In this document: positions 26,746 through 32,727 of the stretch, in pieces | Layout: every line of letters begins with the position of its first letter | How positions within the stretch are numbered: position 1 is the first letter of the stretch | Assembly (NCBI GenBank): GCA_051867975.1 | Contig: JBJDZM010000055.1 | Coordinates: forward strand, 1 to 47,671 | DNA length: 47,671 bases | Source: SVTX01 sp051867975 | GTDB taxonomy: Bacteria > Bacillota > Clostridia > Oscillospirales > CAG-272 | Direction of reading: 5' to 3' | Translations under genes and position numbers: made by a program | Notes under the pieces: generated by a model | The model's database searches: none | The model's input: the letters and a program-made list of their open reading frames with translations, nothing else | What the model was told of the DNA's origin: nothing

Positions 26746-27501
26746 ATGTCTGTAATCTCAATTAAGCAGCTTCTCGAAGCAGGCGTCCATTTCGGACACC
26801 ACACAAGAAGATGGAATCCTAAGATGCAGGAATACATCTTTACAGAAAGAAACGGCATCTACATCATCGACCTTCAGAAGACGGTCAAGAAGTTTGAGGA
26901 GGCTTACATGTTCGTTCGTGAGCTTGCCGCAAACGACGGTACGGTTCTTTTCGTCGGAACAAAAAAGCAGGCAGCTGAGGCTATCAAAGAGGAAGCAACT
27001 CGTTGCGGACAGTACTACGTAAACGTTCGCTGGCCCGGCGGTATGATGACAAACTTCAAGACCATCAAGAAGTCCATCGCTCGTCTCAACAGCCTTAACA
27101 AGATGGCTGAGGACGGCACATTCGAGATGCTTCCCAAGAAGGAAGTTGCTAAGCTCCAGAAGGAGATATTCGACCTTGAGAAGAGTCTCGGCGGTATCAA
27201 GACAATGGAGAGACTTCCCGACGCTATTTTCATCGTTGACCCTCGCAAGGAGAGAAACGCAGTTCTCGAGGCTAAGAAGCTCGGTATCCCGGTAGTTGCT
27301 ATCGTTGATACAAACTGTGACCCCGATGACGCTGACTATGTTATCCCCGGTAACGACGACGCTATCCGCGCAATTAAGCTCATTTCTTCCGTTATAGCTG
27401 ATGCAGTAATAGAAGGCAAGCAGGGCGAGCAGACGGCAGAGGCGGCTGAGGAAAAGGCAGAGGTCGAGGCAGAGGAAGACGCTGAGAACGCCGAGTCGTG
27501 A
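26746..27501 (+). CDS. rpsB: 30S ribosomal protein S2
   Basis: S2 is a late-assembling protein of the small ribosomal subunit. The 251-residue product starts with the classical MSVISIKQLLEAGVHFGHHTRRWNPKM, continues with YIFTERNGIYIIDLQKT, WPGGMMTNF and the VDPRKERNAVLEAKKLGIPVVAIVDTNCDPD region. It ends in an Ala/Glu-rich acidic tail (EQTAEAAEEKAEVEAEEDAE). The ATG at 26746 follows AAGGAGG by eight bases; a GTG at 26716 would only add leader-encoded residues. It is cotranscribed with tsf 41 bases downstream. Confidence 0.98.
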   Translation: MSVISIKQLLEAGVHFGHHTRRWNPKMQEYIFTERNGIYIIDLQKTVKKFEEAYMFVRELAANDGTVLFVGTKKQAAEAIKEEATRCGQYYVNVRWPGGMMTNFKTIKKSIARLNSLNKMAEDGTFEMLPKKEVAKLQKEIFDLEKSLGGIKTMERLPDAIFIVDPRKERNAVLEAKKLGIPVVAIVDTNCDPDDADYVIPGNDDAIRAIKLISSVIADAVIEGKQGEQTAEAAEEKAEVEAEEDAENAES

Positions 27502-27542
27502 TCCGGAACACATTGAAAATATCTGAAAGGAAATAGATCAAA

Positions 27543-28469
27543 ATGGCTACTATTACAGCAAAAGACGTCGCTGCTCTTCGCGCAAAGACCGGTATCGGTA
27601 TGATGGAGTGCAAGAAGGCACTTGTCGAGGCAGACGGCGATATGGAAGCGGCAATAAAGATCCTTCGCGAGAAGGGCGAGCTTAAGGCAGAGTCCAAGAT
27701 GGCAACAAGAATCGCGGCAGACGGTCTCGTCGACGTTCTCGTTGAGGGAGATAAGACCGCTATCGTTGAGGTCAACACCGAGACAGACTTCGTTGCAAAG
27801 AACGAAACATTCAAAGCATTTGTAAAGAACCTTCTTAAGGTCATCATCGCAACAAATCCCGCAGACGTTGAAGCACTCATGGCGGCTGACTATGAGGGCG
27901 TAACCGTTGAAGCTAAGCTCAAAGAGCTTATTTTCCAGATTGGCGAGAAGATCACGGTTCGCCGTTTCGCAATCGTCGAGGGCATCACAAGCACATATAT
28001 TCACGGTATGGGTTCTATCGGTGTTATCGTTAAGTTTGACACCGACTGCGCTGATAAGGACGGATTTGCAGAGTTTGCAAAGAACATCGCTCTTCAGGTC
28101 GGCGCATATCCTACGCCTTATCTTGACAGAGATCATGTTCCCGCATCTGTTCTTGAGAACGAAAAGGCTATCATCAAGACTCAGCTTGCAAACGATCCCA
28201 AGATGGCTAACAAGCCCGAGAAGGTGCTTGACGGTATCGTAATGGGTAAGATCGGCAAGTTCTATGAGTCCAACTGCCTTGTTGACATGGAATATGTCAA
28301 GGCTGAAGATCATGAGACTGTTGCTAAGTACGTTGCAAACACTGCTAAGGCACTCGGCGGTTCTATCAAGATTGCATCCTTCGTTCGTTTCGAAAAGGGT
28401 GAGGGAATCGAGAAGAAGCAGGACGACCTTGCGGCTGAGGTTGCAAAGCTCACAGGCGCAAACGCTTAA
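27543..28469 (+). CDS. tsf: Elongation factor Ts
   Basis: EF-Ts is the nucleotide exchange factor that recycles EF-Tu-GDP. The 308-residue protein begins with the UBA-like domain (ITAKDVAALRAKTGIGMMECKKAL). The EF-Tu contact motif TDFVAKNE follows, and then two dimerisation subdomains. It ends with FVRFEKGEGIEKKQDDLAAEV, the usual C-terminus. The start follows GAAAGGAAATAG. It forms the conserved rpsB-tsf operon and ends at a strong terminator 16 bases after the stop codon. Confidence 0.98.
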   Translation: MATITAKDVAALRAKTGIGMMECKKALVEADGDMEAAIKILREKGELKAESKMATRIAADGLVDVLVEGDKTAIVEVNTETDFVAKNETFKAFVKNLLKVIIATNPADVEALMAADYEGVTVEAKLKELIFQIGEKITVRRFAIVEGITSTYIHGMGSIGVIVKFDTDCADKDGFAEFAKNIALQVGAYPTPYLDRDHVPASVLENEKAIIKTQLANDPKMANKPEKVLDGIVMGKIGKFYESNCLVDMEYVKAEDHETVAKYVANTAKALGGSIKIASFVRFEKGEGIEKKQDDLAAEVAKLTGANA

Positions 28470-28485
28470 TTTTTAAAAATAACAC

Positions 28486-28511
28486 AAAACGCCCCGGGAT
28501 TGGGGCGTTTT
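28486..28511 (+). terminator. Rho-independent terminator after tsf
   Basis: A perfect 10-bp stem (28486-28495 with 28502-28511) with a 6-base loop ends in TTTT. It closes the rpsB-tsf operon. Confidence 0.92.
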
Positions 28512-28531
28512 GCTTATTGGCAGGGGCAAAT

Positions 28532-28987
28532 ATGATAAGAACAGATTACGACGCAAAATTTATGTCTGCGGCACTTGACGAGGCTAAGGCGGCGGCACTT
28601 GAGGGTGAAATTCCCGTCGGCGCAGTAATTGTCAAGGACGGCGAGATGATCGCACGCGCGCATAATAACAGAGAAGCAACGGGCGACGCAACGGGACATG
28701 CCGAACTTTTGGCAATCCGCCGCGCGTGTGAGGTCATGGGTGGCTGGCATCTTGAAAAATGCATACTCTATGTCACTTTAGAGCCGTGTCCCATGTGCAT
28801 GGGAGCAATCGTCAACTCACGGCTCGGTAAAGTCGTCTTCGGCGCAAAGGACGCAAAAGCCGGTGCTTGCGGGAGCGTAATTGACCTGCGCAATTATCCG
28901 CTCAACCACAAACCCATTGTTGAGAACGGCTTTATGAGCGACGAATGTGCAAAAATCCTCTCGGATTTCTTCAAAGAAAAACGATAA
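28532..28987 (+). CDS. tadA: tRNA-specific adenosine deaminase TadA
   Basis: TadA converts adenosine to inosine at the wobble position of tRNA-Arg(ACG). The 151-residue product has the zinc deaminase motifs HAE (56-58, with catalytic Glu58) and PCPMC (85-89, zinc ligands Cys86 and Cys89). The segments GEIPVGAVIVKDGEMIARAHN and ARRxGxGS-like KAGACGSVIDL are also present. The ATG at 28532 sits after AGGGGCAAAT; a TTG five codons upstream (28517) is less likely. It lies within 25 bases of the tsf terminator, so it may depend on read-through, or a promoter hidden in the preceding region. Confidence 0.95.
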   Translation: MIRTDYDAKFMSAALDEAKAAALEGEIPVGAVIVKDGEMIARAHNNREATGDATGHAELLAIRRACEVMGGWHLEKCILYVTLEPCPMCMGAIVNSRLGKVVFGAKDAKAGACGSVIDLRNYPLNHKPIVENGFMSDECAKILSDFFKEKR

Positions 28988-29022
28988 AAACAAAACGAAA
29001 AAAACAAAACGATAAAAACAGT

Positions 29023-29051
29023 GAGCTATTGCAAACTATTTGCAACAGCTC
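29023..29051 (+). terminator. Hairpin after tadA, probable terminator
   Basis: A 13-bp stem with one mismatch (29023-29035 with 29039-29051) and a 3-base loop lies 36 bases after tadA. The following tail is CTTATTAT, only weakly T-rich, so termination may be partial. Confidence 0.55.
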
Positions 29052-29111
29052 CTTATTATCTGTAAATAACACAATGCCTTGCTTTTTTGAAAGTTCTTGA
29101 AAGAAGGGGGT

Positions 29112-29153
29112 GCGGGGGAGGAAAACTTCTTTCAAGAAGTTTTCCTCCCCCGC
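29112..29153. repeat. Long perfect inverted repeat between tadA and pckA
   Basis: Two perfect 20-base arms (29112-29131 and 29134-29153) are separated by two bases. A partial inverted copy of the hairpin core (TTCTTGAAAGAAG) lies just to the left, around 29093-29105. It sits 20 bases past the pckA stop codon and probably ends that leftward transcript. The C/G/A-rich outer stem without adjacent T tail looks like a repeated palindromic element rather than a plain terminator. Confidence 0.6.
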
Positions 29154-29173
29154 AATCATTATTCATCGGAAAA

Positions 29174-30967
29174 TTAAGCCTTAAGTCTTGCCTCAAGTGC
29201 TGCAAGCTCGTCGTACATCGTCTGTGGAACTCTGTCGCCGACCTGCGCGTAGAACTCCTTGATGTTCTCGACGTCTTCGAGCCAAGAAGCCTTATCGACG
29301 GTAAGAAGCTCCTTGATCGTATCGAGAGTGATGTCCTTAAGACCTTCGATGCAGATGTCCTCAGCCTTCGGAACGTAGCCGATAGGAGTGATATCGGCAT
29401 CTACCTTGCCTTCGCAACGGGCGAGGATCCACATAAGAACTCTCATGTTGTCACCGAAACCGGGCCAGATGAAGTTGCCTTCGTCGTCGGTGCGGAACCA
29501 GTTAACGTGGAAGATCTTCGGAGGGTGAGGAATATTTGTTCCCATCTTGAGCCAATGTGCCCAATAGTCACCCATATCGTAGCCTACGAAAGGTCTCATA
29601 GCCATGGGGTCGCGGCGGACTACGCCGACAGCACCCGATGCGGCTGCGGTCGTTTCGCTCGCCATAATAGAGCCGACAAACGCGCCGTTCTGCCAAGAGG
29701 TTGACTGATATACGAGCGGAGCGGTCTTTGCGCGGCGTCCGCCGAATACGATAGCGGAGATCGGAACGCCCGCGGGATTAGAGAACTCTTTGGAGATGCA
29801 GGGGCAGTTTATTGCCTTTGCGGTGAAACGGGAGTTGGGATGAGCGCCGCATGTGGACTTATCCTTCTTGTCGTACTTTGTGCAGTCCCAAGGATTGCCC
29901 TTCCAGTCGATTGCGTTGCCGGGTGTGGGAGGATTGTTGTCAAGACCTTCCCACCAAACGGTGTTATCGGCAGTATTGTGAACGACGTTTGTGAAGATAG
30001 TGTCCCTCATCGTTGTGTGGAGAGCGTTGGGGTTGGACTTTTCGTTAGTACCGGGAGCAACACCGAAGAAACCGTTTTCGGGGTTAACAGCCCAGAGTCT
30101 TCCGTCCTCACCTACACGGAGCCAAGCGATATCGTCGCCTACGCACCATACCTTGTAGCCCTGCTTTGCGTAGTACTCCGGAGGGATGAGCATAGCGAGG
30201 TTTGTCTTACCGCAAGCGGAGGGGAATGCCGCGCAGATATATTTTGTCTCGCCGTCGGGATATTCAACGCCGAGGATGAGCATATGCTCTGCCATCCAGC
30301 CCTCTTTGCGTCCGAGGAAGGATGCGATACGGAGAGCAAAGCACTTCTTACCGAGAAGGACGTTTCCGCCGTAACCGGAGTTTACCGACCAGATCGTATT
30401 TTCCTCGGGGAAGTGAACGATATATCTGTTCTCCTCGTCGATATCGGCGCGGGCGTGAAGTCCCTTGATGTAGTCAGCGCTGTCTCCGAGAGCCTCAAGA
30501 ACGTCGTTGCCGACACGGGTCATGATGATCATGTTAAGAACTACATAGATGGAGTCTGTAAGCTCGATGCCGTATTTGGCGAAGGGTGAGCCGACAACAC
30601 TCATGGAGTAGGGAATAACATACATTGTACGTCCCTTCATGGAGCCTGTGTAGAGCTTTGTGAGCTTTGCCTTGCACTCGGCGGGATCCATCCAGTTGTT
30701 AATGTTACCTGCATCCTCTTTCTTTGACGTGCAGATGAAGGTTCTTCCTTCAACACGCGCAACGTCGTTTACAGCGGTTCTGTGAAGGTAGCAACCGGGG
30801 AGTTTTTCCTGATTGAGCTTGATCATCTCGCCCGTGGAGCAAGCCTCGGCTCTGAGTGCCTCTGCCTGTTCTTCGCTTCCGTCGATCCAGACGATTTTGT
30901 CAGGCTGTGTCATTTTAGCCATTTCGTCTATCCAATCAAGAACAAATTTGTTGTTTGTAGGTGTCAT
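29174..30967 (-). CDS. pckG: Phosphoenolpyruvate carboxykinase (GTP)
   Basis: The enzyme interconverts oxaloacetate and phosphoenolpyruvate with GTP/GDP. The 597-residue product matches the GTP-specific family length (about 600). Key segments are the P-loop FPSACGKTNLAML (ACGKTN 251-256, with the reactive Cys252), VGDDIAWL metal-binding stretch, SVNSGYGGN and the NWFR motif near the C-terminus. The start is ATG at 30967, seven bases after AAAGGAG; a longer in-frame ATG at 31072 would add 35 residues from inside the promoter. In anaerobes it often works in the carboxylating direction to feed C4 acids; that direction here is inference. It is a single-gene unit, divergent from lexA. Confidence 0.96.
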   Translation of the reverse strand: MTPTNNKFVLDWIDEMAKMTQPDKIVWIDGSEEQAEALRAEACSTGEMIKLNQEKLPGCYLHRTAVNDVARVEGRTFICTSKKEDAGNINNWMDPAECKAKLTKLYTGSMKGRTMYVIPYSMSVVGSPFAKYGIELTDSIYVVLNMIIMTRVGNDVLEALGDSADYIKGLHARADIDEENRYIVHFPEENTIWSVNSGYGGNVLLGKKCFALRIASFLGRKEGWMAEHMLILGVEYPDGETKYICAAFPSACGKTNLAMLIPPEYYAKQGYKVWCVGDDIAWLRVGEDGRLWAVNPENGFFGVAPGTNEKSNPNALHTTMRDTIFTNVVHNTADNTVWWEGLDNNPPTPGNAIDWKGNPWDCTKYDKKDKSTCGAHPNSRFTAKAINCPCISKEFSNPAGVPISAIVFGGRRAKTAPLVYQSTSWQNGAFVGSIMASETTAAASGAVGVVRRDPMAMRPFVGYDMGDYWAHWLKMGTNIPHPPKIFHVNWFRTDDEGNFIWPGFGDNMRVLMWILARCEGKVDADITPIGYVPKAEDICIEGLKDITLDTIKELLTVDKASWLEDVENIKEFYAQVGDRVPQTMYDELAALEARLKA

Positions 30968-31043
30968 GGTTTTTCTCCTTTTTATATTTGGAATTGGTTT
31001 TTCGTGAAAGGGAAAGGCAAAACACCTTTCTCCGCCATTATAT

Positions 31044-31072
31044 ATTTTATCACAGACTTTTTCATTTTTCAA
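31044..31072 (-). promoter_or_regulatory. Sigma-A promoter of pckG
   Basis: On the minus strand TTGAAA (31067-31072), 17 bases, TAAAAT (31044-31049); about 75 bases before the pckG start codon. Confidence 0.75.
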
Positions 31073-31143
31073 TTATTTTTTTCAAATGTTTCAATTTGTT
31101 AATAAATTTTTTGTCGGAAAAAGGGAAAAATCAAAAAAACCTC

Positions 31144-31172
31144 TTTACAAATGAAAAAAAGTATGGTAGAAT
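31144..31172 (+). promoter_or_regulatory. Sigma-A promoter of lexA-nrdG
   Basis: TTTACA (31144-31149), a 17-base spacer and TAGAAT (31167-31172) lie 50 bases before the lexA ATG. Confidence 0.8.
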
Positions 31173-31182
31173 ACAAAAAAGA

Positions 31183-31192
31183 TACATTTGTA
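31183..31192 (+). promoter_or_regulatory. Candidate LexA operator (non-canonical palindrome)
   Basis: The palindrome TAC-N4-GTA (31183-31192) lies at the expected transcription start of lexA, and a related half (TACAAATG, 31146-31153) overlaps the -35. The usual Bacillota box GAAC-N4-GTTC is not present upstream of lexA. Assignment to LexA rests only on position and autoregulation being the rule in the family. Confidence 0.3.
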
Positions 31193-31221
31193 CTATATTT
31201 TAACGCGACAGAGAGGTTTTT

Positions 31222-31815
31222 ATGGAAAAACTTAAGCCGAAGGAACAAAAAGTCCTGAATTATATCAAAAATTTTAAAATGAAAAACGGATTTGCTCCGA
31301 CTGTAAGAGACGTGTGCCGTGACCTCAACTATAAAAGCACGTCTACCGTTCACATGTATCTCAACCGCCTTGAGAGATTCGGATACATAAGCAAGGAGGA
31401 CGGAAAGAGCAGAGCCATCACCTTCAATGACGAGGTGCCGAAGGTATCTGCCGTTCCGCTTGTCGGTACTGTTGCGGCAGGTACGCCCATTCTTGCCGAG
31501 GAAAATTTTGAGGGGTACATCGGATATGTCGGCGCAAAGACGGCAGGTGAGATGTTTGCCTTGAAGGTAAAGGGAGAAAGTATGGTCGAAGCGGGCATAC
31601 TCGACGGTGATATTGTTATCGCCGAGAAGACATGCTATGCGGAGAACGGAGAGATAGTCGTGGCGATGGTCGATAATGAGGCGACGGTAAAGACCTTTTA
31701 CCGCGAGAACGGTCATTACCGTCTCCAGCCCGAAAACTCGACGATGAAGCCCATTATCGTAGATGAGGTCGATATTCTCGGAAAGGTTCTCGCTATCCAG
31801 CGCAGTTATAATTAA
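31222..31815 (+). CDS. lexA: SOS repressor LexA
   Basis: LexA represses DNA-damage genes and cleaves itself when bound to RecA filaments. The 197-residue protein has an N-terminal winged helix (FAPTVRDVCRDLNYKSTSTVHMYLNRLERFGYI). The Ala86-Gly87 cleavage site lies in VGTVAAGTP, and the S24 peptidase fold carries Ser120 (KGESM) and Lys157 (EATVKTFY) as the catalytic dyad. All elements are intact. The ATG follows AGAGAGG. The stop codon is followed only three bases later by nrdG, so the two genes are almost certainly cotranscribed and presumably LexA-controlled. Confidence 0.97.
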   Translation: MEKLKPKEQKVLNYIKNFKMKNGFAPTVRDVCRDLNYKSTSTVHMYLNRLERFGYISKEDGKSRAITFNDEVPKVSAVPLVGTVAAGTPILAEENFEGYIGYVGAKTAGEMFALKVKGESMVEAGILDGDIVIAEKTCYAENGEIVVAMVDNEATVKTFYRENGHYRLQPENSTMKPIIVDEVDILGKVLAIQRSYN

Positions 31816-31818
31816 GAT

Positions 31819-32523
31819 ATGAATGAAGATATTTTTGCAGGTATTCAAAAGCTGACATTGCTTGATTTCCCGGGGCAGGTTGCCTGCACGCTCTTTACAA
31901 GAGGGTGCAATATGCGATGTCCCTTCTGCCATAACGCCTCGCTCGTCGTGAGGGCAAACGAGCAGAAGATGTACTCAAATGAAGAGATTTTGTCTTTTCT
32001 CAAAAGGAGACGGGGAGTCCTTGACGGCGTGGCAATAACCGGCGGCGAGCCTACGCTTATGCCGGGACTTGCCGATTTTATGAAACAGGTCCGCGCGCTT
32101 GGTTACAAGATAAAGCTCGACACAAACGGAACACGCCCCGAGGTGTTGAAGAGCATAGTCCGAGGCGGTCTTGTCGATTACGTTGCCATGGACATAAAAA
32201 ACTGCCGTGAAAAATACGGCGAGACAATAGGCTTTGACAGCTCCTATGACCTCTCCCCGATTGACGAGAGTATCGCTTTTTTAATGGAAGGAAATATAGA
32301 TTTTGAGTTTCGGACGACAGTTTCAAAGACATATCACACACAAGAAGACATAATAAAAATCGGAAAGTGGATATCGGGAGACGAAAAATACTTTTTGCAG
32401 CAGTTTAAGGACTCGGGGGACATCATAGGCGCACAAATTGAGGGGTACGGCGAAGGGACGATGAGATCGCTTCTCGACAAAATTCTGCCTTTTGTGCCAA
32501 ATGCACAACTGAGAGGGGTATGA
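31819..32523 (+). CDS. nrdG: Anaerobic ribonucleoside-triphosphate reductase activating protein (NrdG type)
   Basis: This 234-residue radical SAM enzyme installs the glycyl radical on NrdD. Its [4Fe-4S] cluster motif is CNMRCPFC (Cys30, Cys34, Cys37), followed by the SAM-binding GGEPTL segment. The N-terminus (GIQKLTLLDFPGQVACTLFTRGC) is typical of the longer NrdG subgroup (about 230 residues) common in strict anaerobes, which is paired with NrdD proteins of the Thermotoga type. It starts three bases after lexA and ends before a palindromic region and a separate nrdD promoter, so activase and reductase sit in adjacent but separately controlled units. Confidence 0.93.
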   Translation: MNEDIFAGIQKLTLLDFPGQVACTLFTRGCNMRCPFCHNASLVVRANEQKMYSNEEILSFLKRRRGVLDGVAITGGEPTLMPGLADFMKQVRALGYKIKLDTNGTRPEVLKSIVRGGLVDYVAMDIKNCREKYGETIGFDSSYDLSPIDESIAFLMEGNIDFEFRTTVSKTYHTQEDIIKIGKWISGDEKYFLQQFKDSGDIIGAQIEGYGEGTMRSLLDKILPFVPNAQLRGV

Positions 32524-32530
32524 AATTATT

Positions 32531-32562
32531 TATTGTGCCGAAATTTTAAAAAAGGCACAATA
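32531..32562 (+). terminator. Inverted repeat after nrdG, possible weak terminator
   Basis: Perfect 9-base arms (32531-32539 and 32554-32562) with a 14-base A/T-rich loop lie eight bases after nrdG. The tail is only weakly T-rich. The right arm overlaps the upstream NrdR box, so the repeat may be partly accidental. Confidence 0.4.
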
Positions 32563-32602
32563 TTTAGTATTTGGACTTGACAAGAAATACTAAATATAGT
32601 AT
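32556..32602 (+). promoter_or_regulatory. Tandem NrdR boxes in the nrdD promoter
   Basis: Two 16-base NrdR-box-like palindromes occupy 32556-32571 (CACAATATTTAGTATT) and 32587-32602 (ATACTAAATATAGTAT). Their starts are 31 bp apart, three helical turns with a 15-bp gap, as in known NrdR-regulated promoters (consensus ACACTATATATAGTGT-like). The second box spans the spacer and the first bases of the -10. NrdR represses RNR genes when dATP is plentiful. No nrdR gene is in the window. Confidence 0.85.
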
Positions 32603-32605
32603 AAT
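32577..32605 (+). promoter_or_regulatory. Perfect consensus promoter of nrdD
   Basis: TTGACA (32577-32582), exactly 17 bases, TATAAT (32600-32605). It overlaps the tandem NrdR boxes, giving a strong promoter that depends on repression for control. Transcription should start near 32612. Confidence 0.92.
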
Positions 32606-32612
32606 TGCTTTG

Positions 32613-32647
32613 CGGCGCGGATGACCGGTCCGCGCCGTATTTTTCTC
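32613..32647 (+). promoter_or_regulatory. GC-rich hairpin at the 5' end of the nrdD mRNA
   Basis: A perfect 9-bp stem (32613-32621 with 32629-32637), 7-base loop, then a T-rich run (TATTTTTCTCTTTT). It lies right at the expected transcription start, about 90 bases before the nrdD ATG. The hairpin plus T tract has the shape of an intrinsic terminator, yet at +1 to +35 it might instead protect the 5' end of the mRNA. Confidence 0.6.
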
Positions 32648-32727
32648 TTTTGACGTCTTTCCATACGGCAAAAGGGTTTTTAATTGATAAACAATTTCAT
32701 ACATATACAAAGGAGAGGAAAAGAAAA

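Noticed and set aside
26758..27513. A 251-codon open frame antisense to rpsB
   Set aside because: It lies wholly opposite ribosomal protein S2, with no promoter or ribosome site.
27336..28313. A 325-codon open frame on the minus strand across the tsf gene
   Set aside because: It is antisense to the highly conserved EF-Ts and to the end of rpsB, has no ribosome site, and its translation (Cys/Leu-rich) resembles nothing. It is a by-product of codon usage in highly expressed genes.
29840..30589. A 249-codon rightward frame opposite pckG
   Set aside because: It overlaps the invariant P-loop region of PEP carboxykinase on the other strand and has no ribosome site.
30968..31072. Upstream start adding 35 residues to PEP carboxykinase
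   Set aside because: The added part covers the promoter, and the ATG at 30967 follows AAAGGAG.
32605..32727. Upstream start adding 41 residues to NrdD
   Set aside because: It would begin at the transcription start and run through the leader hairpin; the ATG at 32728 has AGGAGAGG and the canonical ATP-cone start.
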